NCBI RefSeq assembly: GCF_904063065.1
Contig: NZ_CAJFCL010000004.1
Span: 310,001 to 374,000, forward strand
Direction: 5' to 3'
Source: Pseudomonas paraversuta
GTDB taxonomy: Bacteria > Pseudomonadota > Gammaproteobacteria > Pseudomonadales > Pseudomonadaceae
DNA: 64,000 nt
Shown here: piece after piece, positions 10,664 to 18,797 of the stretch
Layout: each line of letters opens with the position of its first letter
Position numbering within the stretch: position 1 is the stretch's first letter
Position numbers and translations under genes: made by a program
The notes under the pieces: generated by a model
Seen by the model: only the letters and a program-made list of their open reading frames with translations
What the model was told of the DNA's origin: nothing
Database searches by the model: none

Positions 10664-12196
10664 TTACAGGCTTGGAAGAACGTTGGCAGGCACCAGCTCA
10701 TTCAGACAGCGCGAGGCCAGCAACTGCATGGCGGCTTCGATATCCGGGGCGAAGAAGCGGTCTTTTTCGTAGAACGCGACCTTGCTACGCAAAGTGGTAC
10801 GGGCAATTTCAAGCTTGACCGAGGTTTTCAGGCCATCACGCAGATCAAGCCCCTGGCACGCCGCCAGCCACTCGACCGCCAGCACGCCACGGGTGTTCTC
10901 GGCCATTTCCCACAGACGCTTGCCTGCAGCCGGAGCCATCGAGACGTGGTCTTCCTGGTTGGCCGAGGTGGGAATGCTGTCGACGCTATGGGGATGGGCC
11001 AGTGCCTTGTTCTCGCTGGCCAGGGCCGCAGCCGTCACCTGAGCGATCATGAAGCCGGAGTTGACGCCGCCATTGGCCACCAGGAACGGCGGCAGTTGCG
11101 ACATGTGCTTGTCCATCATCAACGAGATACGGCGCTCGCTCAGCGAACCGATTTCTGCAATGGCCAGGGCCATGTTGTCGGCCGCCATGGCAACCGGCTC
11201 GGCGTGGAAGTTGCCGCCCGAGATCACGTCACCCTGCTCGGCAAACACCAGCGGGTTGTCCGATACGGCGTTGGCTTCAATGCCCAGCACTTCGGCGGCC
11301 TGGCGGAACTGGGTCAGGCAGGCACCCATCACTTGCGGCTGGCAACGCAGGGAGTACGGGTCTTGCACCTTGTCGCAGTTTTTGTGCGACTCGGACACTT
11401 CGCTGCTGGTGCCCAGCAGATCACGGTAAATCGCAGCGGCGTCGATTTGCCCGCGCTGGCCACGTGCGGCATGAATGCGCGGGTCGAACGGCGAGCGCGA
11501 ACCCAGTACTGCTTCCACCGTCAGGCCGCCGCAGGCCATGGCGGCAGCAAACAGGTCTTCACCTTCAAACAGGCCGCGCAGCGCGTAGGCAGTCGACACC
11601 TGAGTGCCGTTGAGCAAGGCCAGCCCTTCCTTGGCCGCCAGGGTCAGGGGCTCAAGGCCGGCCTGCTTCAAGGCCGCAACGGCATCCAGCCATTGACCTT
11701 TGTAGCGCGCCTTGCCTTCGCCCAGCAGCACCAGGGACATATGGGCCAAAGGCGCCAGATCGCCCGATGCACCCACCGAGCCTTTTAGCGGGATGTGCGG
11801 ATAAACCTGGGCATTGATCAAGGCGATCAAGGCGTCGATCACTACGCGGCGAATACCGGAGAAACCACGGCTCAGGCTGTTGACCTTGAGCACCATGATC
11901 AGGCGCACCATGTCATCGCTCAACGGCTCGCCGATACCGGCCGCATGGGACAGCACCAGCGAACGCTGGAGGTTTTCCAGGTCTTCGCTGGCAATTTTTG
12001 TCGAAGCCAACAAACCAAAACCGGTATTGATGCCATAGGTGGTGCGGTTCTCGGCAAGGATTTGCTCGACGCAGGCCACGCTGGCATCAATCTGCGCCGA
12101 AGCGCTTTCGTCCAGACTGAGGGTTACCGGCTGCTGATAAATGTCACGCAGTTGGGCAAGGCTCAGTTGACCGGGGATCAGGTTTAAACGGTTCAC
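10664..12196 (-). CDS. hutH: Histidine ammonia-lyase, GTG start
   Basis: First step of the pathway: non-oxidative deamination of L-histidine to trans-urocanate and ammonia. The Ala-Ser-Gly triad that cyclises into the MIO cofactor is present at 143-145 ([12 protein letters not shown]), and GINTGFG near 55-61 supplies the active-site Tyr loop region. I chose the GTG start because AAGGAG lies seven bases upstream and the product is then 510 residues, the usual length; the open frame continues 18 codons upstream without an RBS. Only one hutH copy is present here, whereas some relatives carry two. It lies 69 bp after the NCS1 transporter gene. Confidence 0.97.
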   Translation of the reverse strand: MNRLNLIPGQLSLAQLRDIYQQPVTLSLDESASAQIDASVACVEQILAENRTTYGINTGFGLLASTKIASEDLENLQRSLVLSHAAGIGEPLSDDMVRLIMVLKVNSLSRGFSGIRRVVIDALIALINAQVYPHIPLKGSVGASGDLAPLAHMSLVLLGEGKARYKGQWLDAVAALKQAGLEPLTLAAKEGLALLNGTQVSTAYALRGLFEGEDLFAAAMACGGLTVEAVLGSRSPFDPRIHAARGQRGQIDAAAIYRDLLGTSSEVSESHKNCDKVQDPYSLRCQPQVMGACLTQFRQAAEVLGIEANAVSDNPLVFAEQGDVISGGNFHAEPVAMAADNMALAIAEIGSLSERRISLMMDKHMSQLPPFLVANGGVNSGFMIAQVTAAALASENKALAHPHSVDSIPTSANQEDHVSMAPAAGKRLWEMAENTRGVLAVEWLAACQGLDLRDGLKTSVKLEIARTTLRSKVAFYEKDRFFAPDIEAAMQLLASRCLNELVPANVLPSL

Positions 12197-12265
12197 ATTA
12201 ATGCTCCTTTGAAATTCTTGTTGGCTGCCAGTCACTGCGGGCTTTTTCAAATTGATGTTTGCAGG

Positions 12266-13735
12266 CTAAATCGTCGCCGGCACTACGGGCAGCACAGCTG
12301 CCGTATGGGCGGGCGCATGGGTTTGGGCCGGTAAAATCAGGTGCTCGGGAACCGGCCGCGCCCACTTCCTTGCAGCCCAGTAATACAGGGCTGCAGGCAC
12401 GACCAGACCGATGATCCAGGAGATATCGGTGCCACCCAGGCTATCCACCAGCGGGCCGGTGTAAAAATGGGTCGACATAAAAGGCATTTGAATCAGCACG
12501 CCAAACACATAGACGCTCAAGCCAACCCGGTTCCAGCGGCCATATCGACCCTCGGGGTTGGACAGCGCCGGAATGTCGTAGCGTTCTTTGGTAATGCAGT
12601 AGAAATCCACCAGGTTGATCGCGCTCCAGGGCGTAAAAAACGCCAGCAGGAACAGGATAAAAGCGGAGAAATCCTTGAGGAACGAGTCTTTGCCCAACAG
12701 AGCCAGGGTGGTGGCCATGGCGACCATCACCAGGATGTAGAGCAGGCGCACGCCACCGGGAATCCGCCGGCTGCCGCGAAAGCCGCTGACGATGGTGGCG
12801 ATGGACATGAAACTGCCGTAGGCATTGAGCGTGGTGATCGTCACCTTGCCGAAGGCCACGGCGAAATACAGCAACGCCGCCACAATGCCGGTGCCGCCCA
12901 GTCCGACAATGAACGACACTTCGTGGTGGGCAAATTGCGAGCCGGCCAGAGCGGCAGCCAGAACGCCGAACACCATGGCAATCTGGGCACCAATGACGGA
13001 ACCCAGACTGATCGCCCAAAAGGTTTTGACCGGTGAAGTTTTGCTCGGCAGGTAGCGCGAGTAATCCGCCACATAGGGGCCAAACGCAATTTGCCACGAG
13101 GCGGACAGCGAGATCGCCAGCAAAAAGCTGCTGATGGAGAAATGCTTGTTGGCCAACAGCGCGCCAATGTCATTGCCGGCCAGCAGTTTGTAGAACAGAT
13201 AGATGAAGGCAATCACCCCCAGCACACTGGCGATCCGGCCAATGCCGTGAATCACCCGGTAACCGAAGATGGTCAGGATCACGATAAAACCGGCAAAGGC
13301 GACAATGCCGATCCAGTCTTCAACATGCAGCAACTGGGCAATCGCTTGACCGGCCAGCAGCGAGCCGCTGGCCGAAAACCCGATATACATCAGGCACACC
13401 AGCACCAGCGGCACCACCGCGCCATACACCCCGAACTGCACACGGCTGGAGATCATCTGCGGCAAACCCAGTTGCGGACCCTGGGCACCGTGCAGCGCCA
13501 TTACCGCGCCACCGAGCAATTGCCCGACAAACAGGCCGATCAGCGACCAGAACACATCGCCGCCCAGCACCACGGCCAGCGCGCCCGTCACAATCGCCGT
13601 GATCTGCAGGTTGGCTCCCAGCCACAAAGTGAATTGACTGATGAGCCGACCATGACGCTCGGACTCGGGAATGTAGTCGATCGAGCGTTTTTCGATCAGC
13701 GGTGTTGCGCCTGCACGATCATCATTAACAGCCAT
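12266..13735 (-). CDS. NCS1-family permease, probable urocanate transporter (HutTu-like)
   Basis: Nucleobase:cation symporter-1 type membrane protein (489 residues, about twelve hydrophobic segments), related to cytosine permease CodB. The N-terminal stretch IDYIPESERHGRLISQFTLWLGANLQ is the family's cytoplasmic lead into helix 1, and WQIAFGPYVADYSRYLP near 237-253 is the conserved helix-6 region. The ATG start has GAGG about eight bases upstream. Between hutU and hutH it is unlikely to import cytosine: the corresponding gene in P. fluorescens SBW25 is reported as a urocanate transporter, hutTu. Substrate is inferred from context. Confidence 0.88.
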   Translation of the reverse strand: MAVNDDRAGATPLIEKRSIDYIPESERHGRLISQFTLWLGANLQITAIVTGALAVVLGGDVFWSLIGLFVGQLLGGAVMALHGAQGPQLGLPQMISSRVQFGVYGAVVPLVLVCLMYIGFSASGSLLAGQAIAQLLHVEDWIGIVAFAGFIVILTIFGYRVIHGIGRIASVLGVIAFIYLFYKLLAGNDIGALLANKHFSISSFLLAISLSASWQIAFGPYVADYSRYLPSKTSPVKTFWAISLGSVIGAQIAMVFGVLAAALAGSQFAHHEVSFIVGLGGTGIVAALLYFAVAFGKVTITTLNAYGSFMSIATIVSGFRGSRRIPGGVRLLYILVMVAMATTLALLGKDSFLKDFSAFILFLLAFFTPWSAINLVDFYCITKERYDIPALSNPEGRYGRWNRVGLSVYVFGVLIQMPFMSTHFYTGPLVDSLGGTDISWIIGLVVPAALYYWAARKWARPVPEHLILPAQTHAPAHTAAVLPVVPATI

Positions 13736-13779
13736 GTGCCCCACCTCAAATAAAGGAAAACGGGATGTGCTCTGAATTT

Positions 13780-13856
13780 GGCTCGCCAGCGATGCAAACA
13801 CCTCACTGCATCAGTCATTGCGAGGTGCTCTGATCGCTGGCAAGCCAGCGCCCACA
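13780..13856. repeat. REP doublet, family B, between hutU and the NCS1 gene
   Basis: Inverted arms GGCTCGCCAGCGAT...CCTC and GAGGTG...ATCGCTGGCAAGCC enclose about 17 bases, forming a long imperfect hairpin inside the hut operon, 20 bp after the hutU stop. It could stabilise hutU mRNA against 3' exonucleases or dampen read-through. Confidence 0.7.
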
Positions 13857-13875
13857 TTTTTTGCTGCCAGCCGGA

Positions 13876-15573
13876 TCAGCCGTTGATCATCGGCAGGTTC
13901 AGGCCCTGTTCGTTGGCGCAGTCGATGGCGATGTCGTAGCCGGCATCGGCATGGCGCATCACGCCGGTGGCCGGGTCGTTGTGCAACACGCGGGCAATGC
14001 GCTCAGCTGCTTCGTCGGTGCCATCACACACAATCACCATGCCCGAGTGCTGCGAGAAGCCCATGCCTACGCCGCCGCCGTGGTGCAGGGACACCCAGGT
14101 CGCGCCACTGGCGGTGTTGAGCAAGGCGTTGAGCAGTGGCCAGTCGGATACGGCATCCGAGCCATCTTTCATCGATTCGGTTTCGCGGTTCGGGCTCGAC
14201 ACTGAACCGGAGTCCAGGTGATCGCGGCCGATCACGATCGGCGCTTTCAGCTCGCCGCTACGCACCATTTCGTTGAACGCCAGGCCCAGCTTGGCGCGCT
14301 GGCCCAGGCCAACCCAGCAGATACGCGCCGGCAGACCCTGGAAGCTGATGCGTTCGCGTGCCATGTCCAGCCAGTTATGCAGATGCGCGTCGTCGGCGAT
14401 CAGCTCTTTGACCTTGGCATCGGTCTTGTAGATGTCTTCTGCATCGCCAGACAGAGCAACCCAACGGAACGGGCCTACACCGCGGCAGAACAGTGGACGT
14501 ATATAGGCCGGTACGAATCCCGGGAAGTCGAAGGCGTTTTCAACGCCGACTTCTTTGGCCATTTGACGAATGTTGTTGCCGTAGTCGAAGGTTGGAATGC
14601 CGGCCTTCTGGAACGCCAGCATGGCTTCCACGTGTTCGCCCATCGAAGCCTTGGCGGCTTTGACCACGGCAGCCGGATCGGTCACGGCGCGGTCGCGGTA
14701 CTGTTCCCAGGTCCAGCCTTTTGGCAGGTAGCCATTGAGCGGATCGTGGGCGCTGGTCTGGTCGGTGACCATGTCCGGGCGCACACCACGACGGACCATT
14801 TCGGGCAGCAGTTCGGCAGCATTCCCGCACAGGGCTATGGAGATGGCCTTGCCTTCAGCGGTGTATTTCGCGATACGGACCAAGGCGTCGTCCAGGTCGA
14901 CGGCTTGCTCGTCGACATAGCGGGTGGCCAGACGGAAGTCGATGCGGCTCTGCTGGCATTCGATGTTCAACGAGCAGGCACCCGCCAGGGTCGCGGCCAG
15001 TGGCTGCGCACCACCCATGCCGCCCAGGCCTGCGGTCAGTACCCACTTGCCTTTAAGGCTGCCGTTGTAATGCTGACGGCCGGCTTCGACGAAGGTTTCG
15101 TAGGTGCCTTGCACGATGCCCTGGCTGCCGATGTAGATCCAGCTGCCGGCGGTCATCTGGCCGTACATGGCCAGGCCTTTGGCGTCGAGTTCGTTGAAGT
15201 GTTCCCAGGTGGCCCAGTGCGGTACCAGGTTGGAGTTGGCGATCAGTACCCGCGGCGCGTTGCTGTGGGTCTTGAACACGCCGACCGGCTTGCCCGACTG
15301 CACCAGCAGGGTTTCGTCGTCGTTGAGGTTGGTCAGGCTTTCGACGATTTTGTCGTAGCACTCCCAGTTACGCGCTGCACGCCCAATACCGCCATATACC
15401 ACCAGTTCGGTCGGGTTCTCGGCCACTTGCGGGTCGAGGTTGTTCATCAACATCCGCAGCGGAGCTTCGGTCATCCAGCTTTTGGCAGTGAGCTGGGTAC
15501 CGCGGGCGGCGCGGATTTCACCATCACGATGACGGGTAAACGCAGCTGGCGATTTAGGGGTAGTTGAAGTCAC
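13876..15573 (-). CDS. hutU: Urocanate hydratase, GTG start
   Basis: Second step: converts urocanate to 4-imidazolone-5-propionate using tightly bound NAD+ as an electrophile. The 565-residue product is normal length. The N-terminus is the standard hydratase opening ([20 protein letters not shown]). [12 protein letters not shown] near 174-185 is the NAD-binding glycine-rich stretch, and the catalytic Cys lies in the conserved [10 protein letters not shown] region near 407. GTG was chosen as start because GAGGAG precedes it by about six bases. It is the first gene of the main hut operon and follows a sigma-54 promoter and HutC-type operator. Confidence 0.97.
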   Translation of the reverse strand: MTSTTPKSPAAFTRHRDGEIRAARGTQLTAKSWMTEAPLRMLMNNLDPQVAENPTELVVYGGIGRAARNWECYDKIVESLTNLNDDETLLVQSGKPVGVFKTHSNAPRVLIANSNLVPHWATWEHFNELDAKGLAMYGQMTAGSWIYIGSQGIVQGTYETFVEAGRQHYNGSLKGKWVLTAGLGGMGGAQPLAATLAGACSLNIECQQSRIDFRLATRYVDEQAVDLDDALVRIAKYTAEGKAISIALCGNAAELLPEMVRRGVRPDMVTDQTSAHDPLNGYLPKGWTWEQYRDRAVTDPAAVVKAAKASMGEHVEAMLAFQKAGIPTFDYGNNIRQMAKEVGVENAFDFPGFVPAYIRPLFCRGVGPFRWVALSGDAEDIYKTDAKVKELIADDAHLHNWLDMARERISFQGLPARICWVGLGQRAKLGLAFNEMVRSGELKAPIVIGRDHLDSGSVSSPNRETESMKDGSDAVSDWPLLNALLNTASGATWVSLHHGGGVGMGFSQHSGMVIVCDGTDEAAERIARVLHNDPATGVMRHADAGYDIAIDCANEQGLNLPMING

Positions 15574-15636
15574 GGGTAACTCCTCAGCGATGGGCAGATG
15601 CGTCGGGGACAAGAGGGTCGACGCACACTTATGTAC

Positions 15637-15648
15637 TTGTACATACAA
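15637..15648. promoter_or_regulatory. HutC-type operator upstream of hutU
   Basis: TTGTACATACAA, i.e. TTGTA-N2-TACAA, an inverted repeat matching the TGTA-N2-TACA half-sites also found upstream of hutC/hutF. It lies just downstream of the -12 element of the sigma-54 promoter and so covers the expected transcription start, a natural place for a repressor relieved by urocanate. Confidence 0.7.
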
Positions 15649-15653
15649 GCATA

Positions 15654-15669
15654 TGCAAGTAAGCGGCCA
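15654..15669 (-). promoter_or_regulatory. Sigma-54 promoter of hutU
   Basis: Read on the minus strand: TGGCCGCTTACTTGCA, matching TGGCACG-N4-TTGCW with the invariant GG and GC at exact spacing. The -12 GC is about 80 bases from the hutU GTG. This agrees with the established CbrB/NtrC plus sigma-54 control of hutU in fluorescent pseudomonads. Confidence 0.75.
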
Positions 15670-15857
15670 AGGTGCGATATCAGCCCGTGAAATTTAAGTA
15701 TTCGAAGCTGCAAGGCACGAAAATCAAGGCGATGAGGGATGAAGGATTTTTTTGCAGGGAGTAAAGGGCAAAGCGCAGGGATGTTACTGAAGCGGGGGTT
15801 TTGCGTCTTTTTGGGGCGTTCGGTAACAAGATGGGGCGCAGCAATGACTCAAACCTT

Positions 15858-15916
15858 GCAGGAGCGAGCTCTTGGTGGCCGCATTCAAGAGCTCGCGAGC
15901 AAGCTCGCTCCTACAG
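15858..15916. repeat. REP doublet, family A
   Basis: GCAGGAGCGAGCTC and GAGCTCGCGAGCAAGCTCGCTCCTAC arms in the 358-base gap between hutU and the hutD stop. The rest of this gap, 15670-15857, holds no convincing gene; it is upstream DNA of the sigma-54 promoter where an enhancer site would be expected, but I could not identify one. Confidence 0.8.
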
Positions 15917-15931
15917 AGGCGTATGTGCGGC

Positions 15932-16510
15932 TTAGATCCCGCTCAACTCAATCACACAGCAGCGGCCGGTTACCGTGATTTCCAGCAGTTCACTGTTGTC
16001 GTTCAGCTGCAGGCAGTCATAACGCCCCAGATGTTGCTGCTGAGTGTTACCCGGGCAGACATGGACTTGCTCATCGACAGCGAAAACCAGCAGGGTCCGG
16101 GCCGAGCTGAAGAAACGCTGCGGTGTTACCGCGTCCAGCCACTGCAGGCGCGCACTGTAACTATCCGGGGCGTAGATCAGGTTGAAGTCGCGGATTGGTC
16201 CGTCAATCAAGGTGCAACTGACCGCGCTGTCACCTTTGAATGCATAGGCATCGAACGGCAACAGGGCCCGGGTGCTGGCGCCATCGACCTGCAGGTTCAT
16301 GCCCGCGCCTTGCAGCACGCTGATAATTCGCTGATAGCCATCGAAGCGGGAAAATCCGCCCGACTCACCAATATCGGCAATCGACAGGCGCCAGCCGAAA
16401 CCTTCAAGGCCTTCCCCGGCGTCACGGGTAATTTCTTCGGTGCTGCCGCCGCCGTTCTTCCACGGCATGCGCGGGTAATCAACAGCGCGTAAAACTTTCA
16501 ATTCATTCAT
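15932..16510 (-). CDS. hutD: HutD family protein
   Basis: Cupin-fold protein of 192 residues encoded with hutC in most pseudomonads. Family landmarks are the opening LRAVDYPRMPWKNGGGSTEEI near 6-26, SIADIGESGGFSRFDGYQRII near 43-63, and GDSAVSCTLIDGPIRDFNLIY near 92-112. HutD is not enzymatic in the pathway. Work in P. fluorescens suggested that it limits hut expression, perhaps by binding formylglutamate, but its mechanism is not settled. The start overlaps the hutC stop by 4 bp (ATGA), so hutC and hutD are translationally coupled. Confident. Confidence 0.93.
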   Translation of the reverse strand: MNELKVLRAVDYPRMPWKNGGGSTEEITRDAGEGLEGFGWRLSIADIGESGGFSRFDGYQRIISVLQGAGMNLQVDGASTRALLPFDAYAFKGDSAVSCTLIDGPIRDFNLIYAPDSYSARLQWLDAVTPQRFFSSARTLLVFAVDEQVHVCPGNTQQQHLGRYDCLQLNDNSELLEITVTGRCCVIELSGI

Positions 16511-17256
16511 TTACTGAAGCGTCCTTCCAGGCGATGGCGGGAACCGGGGTGGATCAACCGGGCGGCGGTAACAGGCTGACGCCCGGACCAGGTGCGACGG
16601 CGGATCAGCAAGCAGGGTTCGCCGGGTTCGATTTGCAGCAGTTTGCACTCTTGGGAGTCAGCCAGAATCGCTTCGACAATGTGCTCACCCTCGGTCAGGG
16701 GTGCGACCTGGGACAGGTAGGCGTAGGGCGTTTGCAAAGTGAAGTCTTGCTTCAAGTAGTCCGGCGCCACCTGGGCATTGACGAAACGGTCCTCAATTTG
16801 CACGGCAATTTCGTTTTCGTAATGCACGATCAATGAGTGAAACACCTTCTGCCCTTCGCGCATGTCGAGCACGGCCGCGCGCTCTGAACCGGCAAGCTCT
16901 TCACCCAGGCTGATCACCTTGCAGGAGTGCCGGTGCCCGCGAGCGGCGATTTCATCGGCAATGTTATTCACTTCAAACAAGGCCGACTGGGTTTTGGGCT
17001 CGGCGACAAAGGTGCCGACACCTTGCATGCGCACCAGCAGGCCGTCGGCGGTCATTTCACGCAGCGCACGGTTGATGGTCATGCGGCTGAAGCCCAACTG
17101 GCTGACCAGTTCGCTTTCAGAGGGCACGCGGTAATGCGGAGGCCAGTTCCCGCTCTGGATTTGCTGGGTGATCATCTGCTTTACACGGACGTATAGCGGG
17201 GCCGGGCTATCGCCCATGTGGGCGGCCAGCGGGGACACGACAGGCGGAGTCGACAC
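16507..17256 (-). CDS. hutC: Histidine utilisation repressor HutC, GTG start
   Basis: GntR-family transcriptional repressor of the HutC subfamily, with urocanate as the physiological inducer. An N-terminal winged helix (PLYVRVKQMITQQIQSGNW through SESELVSQLGFSRMTINRALREM, about 22-75) is followed by a UTRA effector domain (about 95-235). The start is GTG with AAGGA six bases upstream, giving 249 residues; the frame is open much further upstream, but that stretch lies in the divergent hutF gene and has no family similarity. It is divergent from hutF, with an operator-like palindrome in between, which implies autoregulation. Confidence 0.95.
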   Translation of the reverse strand: MSTPPVVSPLAAHMGDSPAPLYVRVKQMITQQIQSGNWPPHYRVPSESELVSQLGFSRMTINRALREMTADGLLVRMQGVGTFVAEPKTQSALFEVNNIADEIAARGHRHSCKVISLGEELAGSERAAVLDMREGQKVFHSLIVHYENEIAVQIEDRFVNAQVAPDYLKQDFTLQTPYAYLSQVAPLTEGEHIVEAILADSQECKLLQIEPGEPCLLIRRRTWSGRQPVTAARLIHPGSRHRLEGRFSK

Positions 17257-17319
17257 AGGCAATCCTTGTTTATGAGTTAGGGGCTTAGATTGCCGGAGTT
17301 TACCGAGCAGGCAAACGTC

Positions 17320-17336
17320 TGTATATGTATATACAA
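17320..17336. promoter_or_regulatory. HutC-type operator between hutC and hutF
   Basis: ATGTATATACAA contains TGTA-TA-TACA (17326-17335), preceded by an overlapping TGTATATGTA. It lies 64 bases from the hutC start and 27 bases from the hutF start and fits the same TGTA-N2-TACA pattern seen before hutU. One site could therefore serve both divergent promoters. Confidence 0.65.
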
Positions 17337-17362
17337 ATAACAAACCATGGGATGCCGAACCA

Positions 17363-18727
17363 ATGTCCGTCTTCTTTGCCGAGCGTGCGCTGTTACCTAC
17401 AGGCTGGGCGACCAATGTCCGAATCGAGGTGGGTGCCGATGGCCGCCTGACCCGCATCCAGGCCAATGCCGACGCCCACGGCGCCGAACGCTTGAGTGGC
17501 CCGCTGCTGCCGGGCATGCCGAACCTGCACTCGCACGCGTTCCAGCGCGCCATGGCCGGGCTGGCCGAAGTCGCGGGCAATCCCGATGACAGTTTCTGGA
17601 CCTGGCGCGACCTGATGTATCGGCTGGTCGGCAAAATCAGCCCCGAACAGCTCGGCGTCATTGCCCGGCAGCTGTATATAGAAATGCTCAAGGCCGGCTA
17701 CACCTCGGTTGCCGAATTTCATTACGTTCACCATGACCTCACGGGCCAGCCCTATGCCAACCCGGCAGAGCTGGCACTGCGCATCAGCGAAGCGGCCCGT
17801 TCGAGCGGGATTGGCCTGACCCTGCTCCCTGTGCTGTACAGCCACGCCGGTTTCGGCGGCCAGGCGCCCAATGAGGGTCAGCGACGCTTTATCAACAGCA
17901 CCGAGCAATACCTGCAACTTCAGCAACAGTTAAAGCCGCTGCTGGCACAACAACCGGCCCAGAACCTGGGCCTGTGTTTCCACTCGTTGCGCGCCGTGAC
18001 CCCGCAACAGATCCACGATGTACTGGCTGCCAGCGACACCACCTGCCCGGTGCATATCCATATCGCCGAGCAGCAAAAGGAAGTCGACGACTGCCTGGTC
18101 TGGAGCGGCAAGCGCCCTATCCAGTGGCTGTATGACAACGTCGAGGTTGACCAGCGCTGGTGCCTGGTACACGCCACCCATGCCGATGCGGATGAAGTAC
18201 GTCTGATGGCACAAAGCAAAGCGGTGGCTGGTTTGTGCCTGACCACTGAAGCCAACCTGGGTGACGGGATCTTTCCGGCGGTGGATTACCTGGCCCGGGG
18301 CGGTCGCCTGGGGATTGGCTCGGACAGCCACGTGTCATTGAGTGTGGTCGAAGAGTTGCGCTGGCTGGAATACGGCCAGCGCTTGCGTGACCAACGCCGC
18401 AACCGGCTGTATCGCAGCGATCAGCCCATGGTCGGGCGCACACTGTACGACGCGGCCCTGGCTGGCGGCGCCCAGGCGATGGGCCAGCCGGTAGCAGGTC
18501 TGGCCGTAGGCCAGCGCGCAGACTGGCTGGTACTCGACGGCAAAGACCCGTACCTGGCCACTGCCCAGGACGACGCCATTCTCAATCGCTGGTTGTTTGC
18601 CGGTGGCGACCGCCAGGTGCGCGACGTAATGGTGAATGGCCAGTGGGTGGTCCGCGACGGCCATCACGCCGATGAAGAAGCCAGCTGCCGCGACTTCACC
18701 CGGGTATTGCGCGAGCTGTTGGGCTGA
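17363..18727 (+). CDS. hutF: Formimidoylglutamate deiminase
   Basis: Fourth step of the pathway: N-formimino-L-glutamate plus water gives N-formyl-L-glutamate and ammonia. Amidohydrolase-superfamily enzyme of 454 residues. The metal-binding HxH is in LPGMPNLHSHAFQRAMAG near 50-67 (HSH), HIHIAEQQKEVDDC near 229-242 holds the next His/Glu ligands, LVHATHAD follows, and GSDSHVSLS near 319-327 carries the Asp ligand. It is transcribed away from hutC with a 106-bp shared control region. Confident. Confidence 0.96.
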   Translation: MSVFFAERALLPTGWATNVRIEVGADGRLTRIQANADAHGAERLSGPLLPGMPNLHSHAFQRAMAGLAEVAGNPDDSFWTWRDLMYRLVGKISPEQLGVIARQLYIEMLKAGYTSVAEFHYVHHDLTGQPYANPAELALRISEAARSSGIGLTLLPVLYSHAGFGGQAPNEGQRRFINSTEQYLQLQQQLKPLLAQQPAQNLGLCFHSLRAVTPQQIHDVLAASDTTCPVHIHIAEQQKEVDDCLVWSGKRPIQWLYDNVEVDQRWCLVHATHADADEVRLMAQSKAVAGLCLTTEANLGDGIFPAVDYLARGGRLGIGSDSHVSLSVVEELRWLEYGQRLRDQRRNRLYRSDQPMVGRTLYDAALAGGAQAMGQPVAGLAVGQRADWLVLDGKDPYLATAQDDAILNRWLFAGGDRQVRDVMVNGQWVVRDGHHADEEASCRDFTRVLRELLG

Positions 18728-18741
18728 CGGAGCGAGGTTGC

Positions 18742-18797
18742 CTGTAGGAGCGAGCTTGCTCGCGAGCTCTTTCAACCGCCGACAGCTCGCTCCTACA
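18742..18797. repeat. REP doublet, family A, overlapping the recQ stop codon
   Basis: CTGTAGGAGCGAGCTTGCTCGCGAGCT and its inverse arm AGCTCGCTCCTACA. The right arm contains the recQ TAG stop (minus strand, 18793-18795): the codon is read from the TGTAGGAGCG end of the repeat. Confidence 0.85.

Noticed and set aside
17257..17691. N-terminal extension of hutC of 145 codons
   Set aside because: It runs into the divergent hutF gene and lacks GntR similarity; the GTG at 17256 has an RBS and gives normal length.
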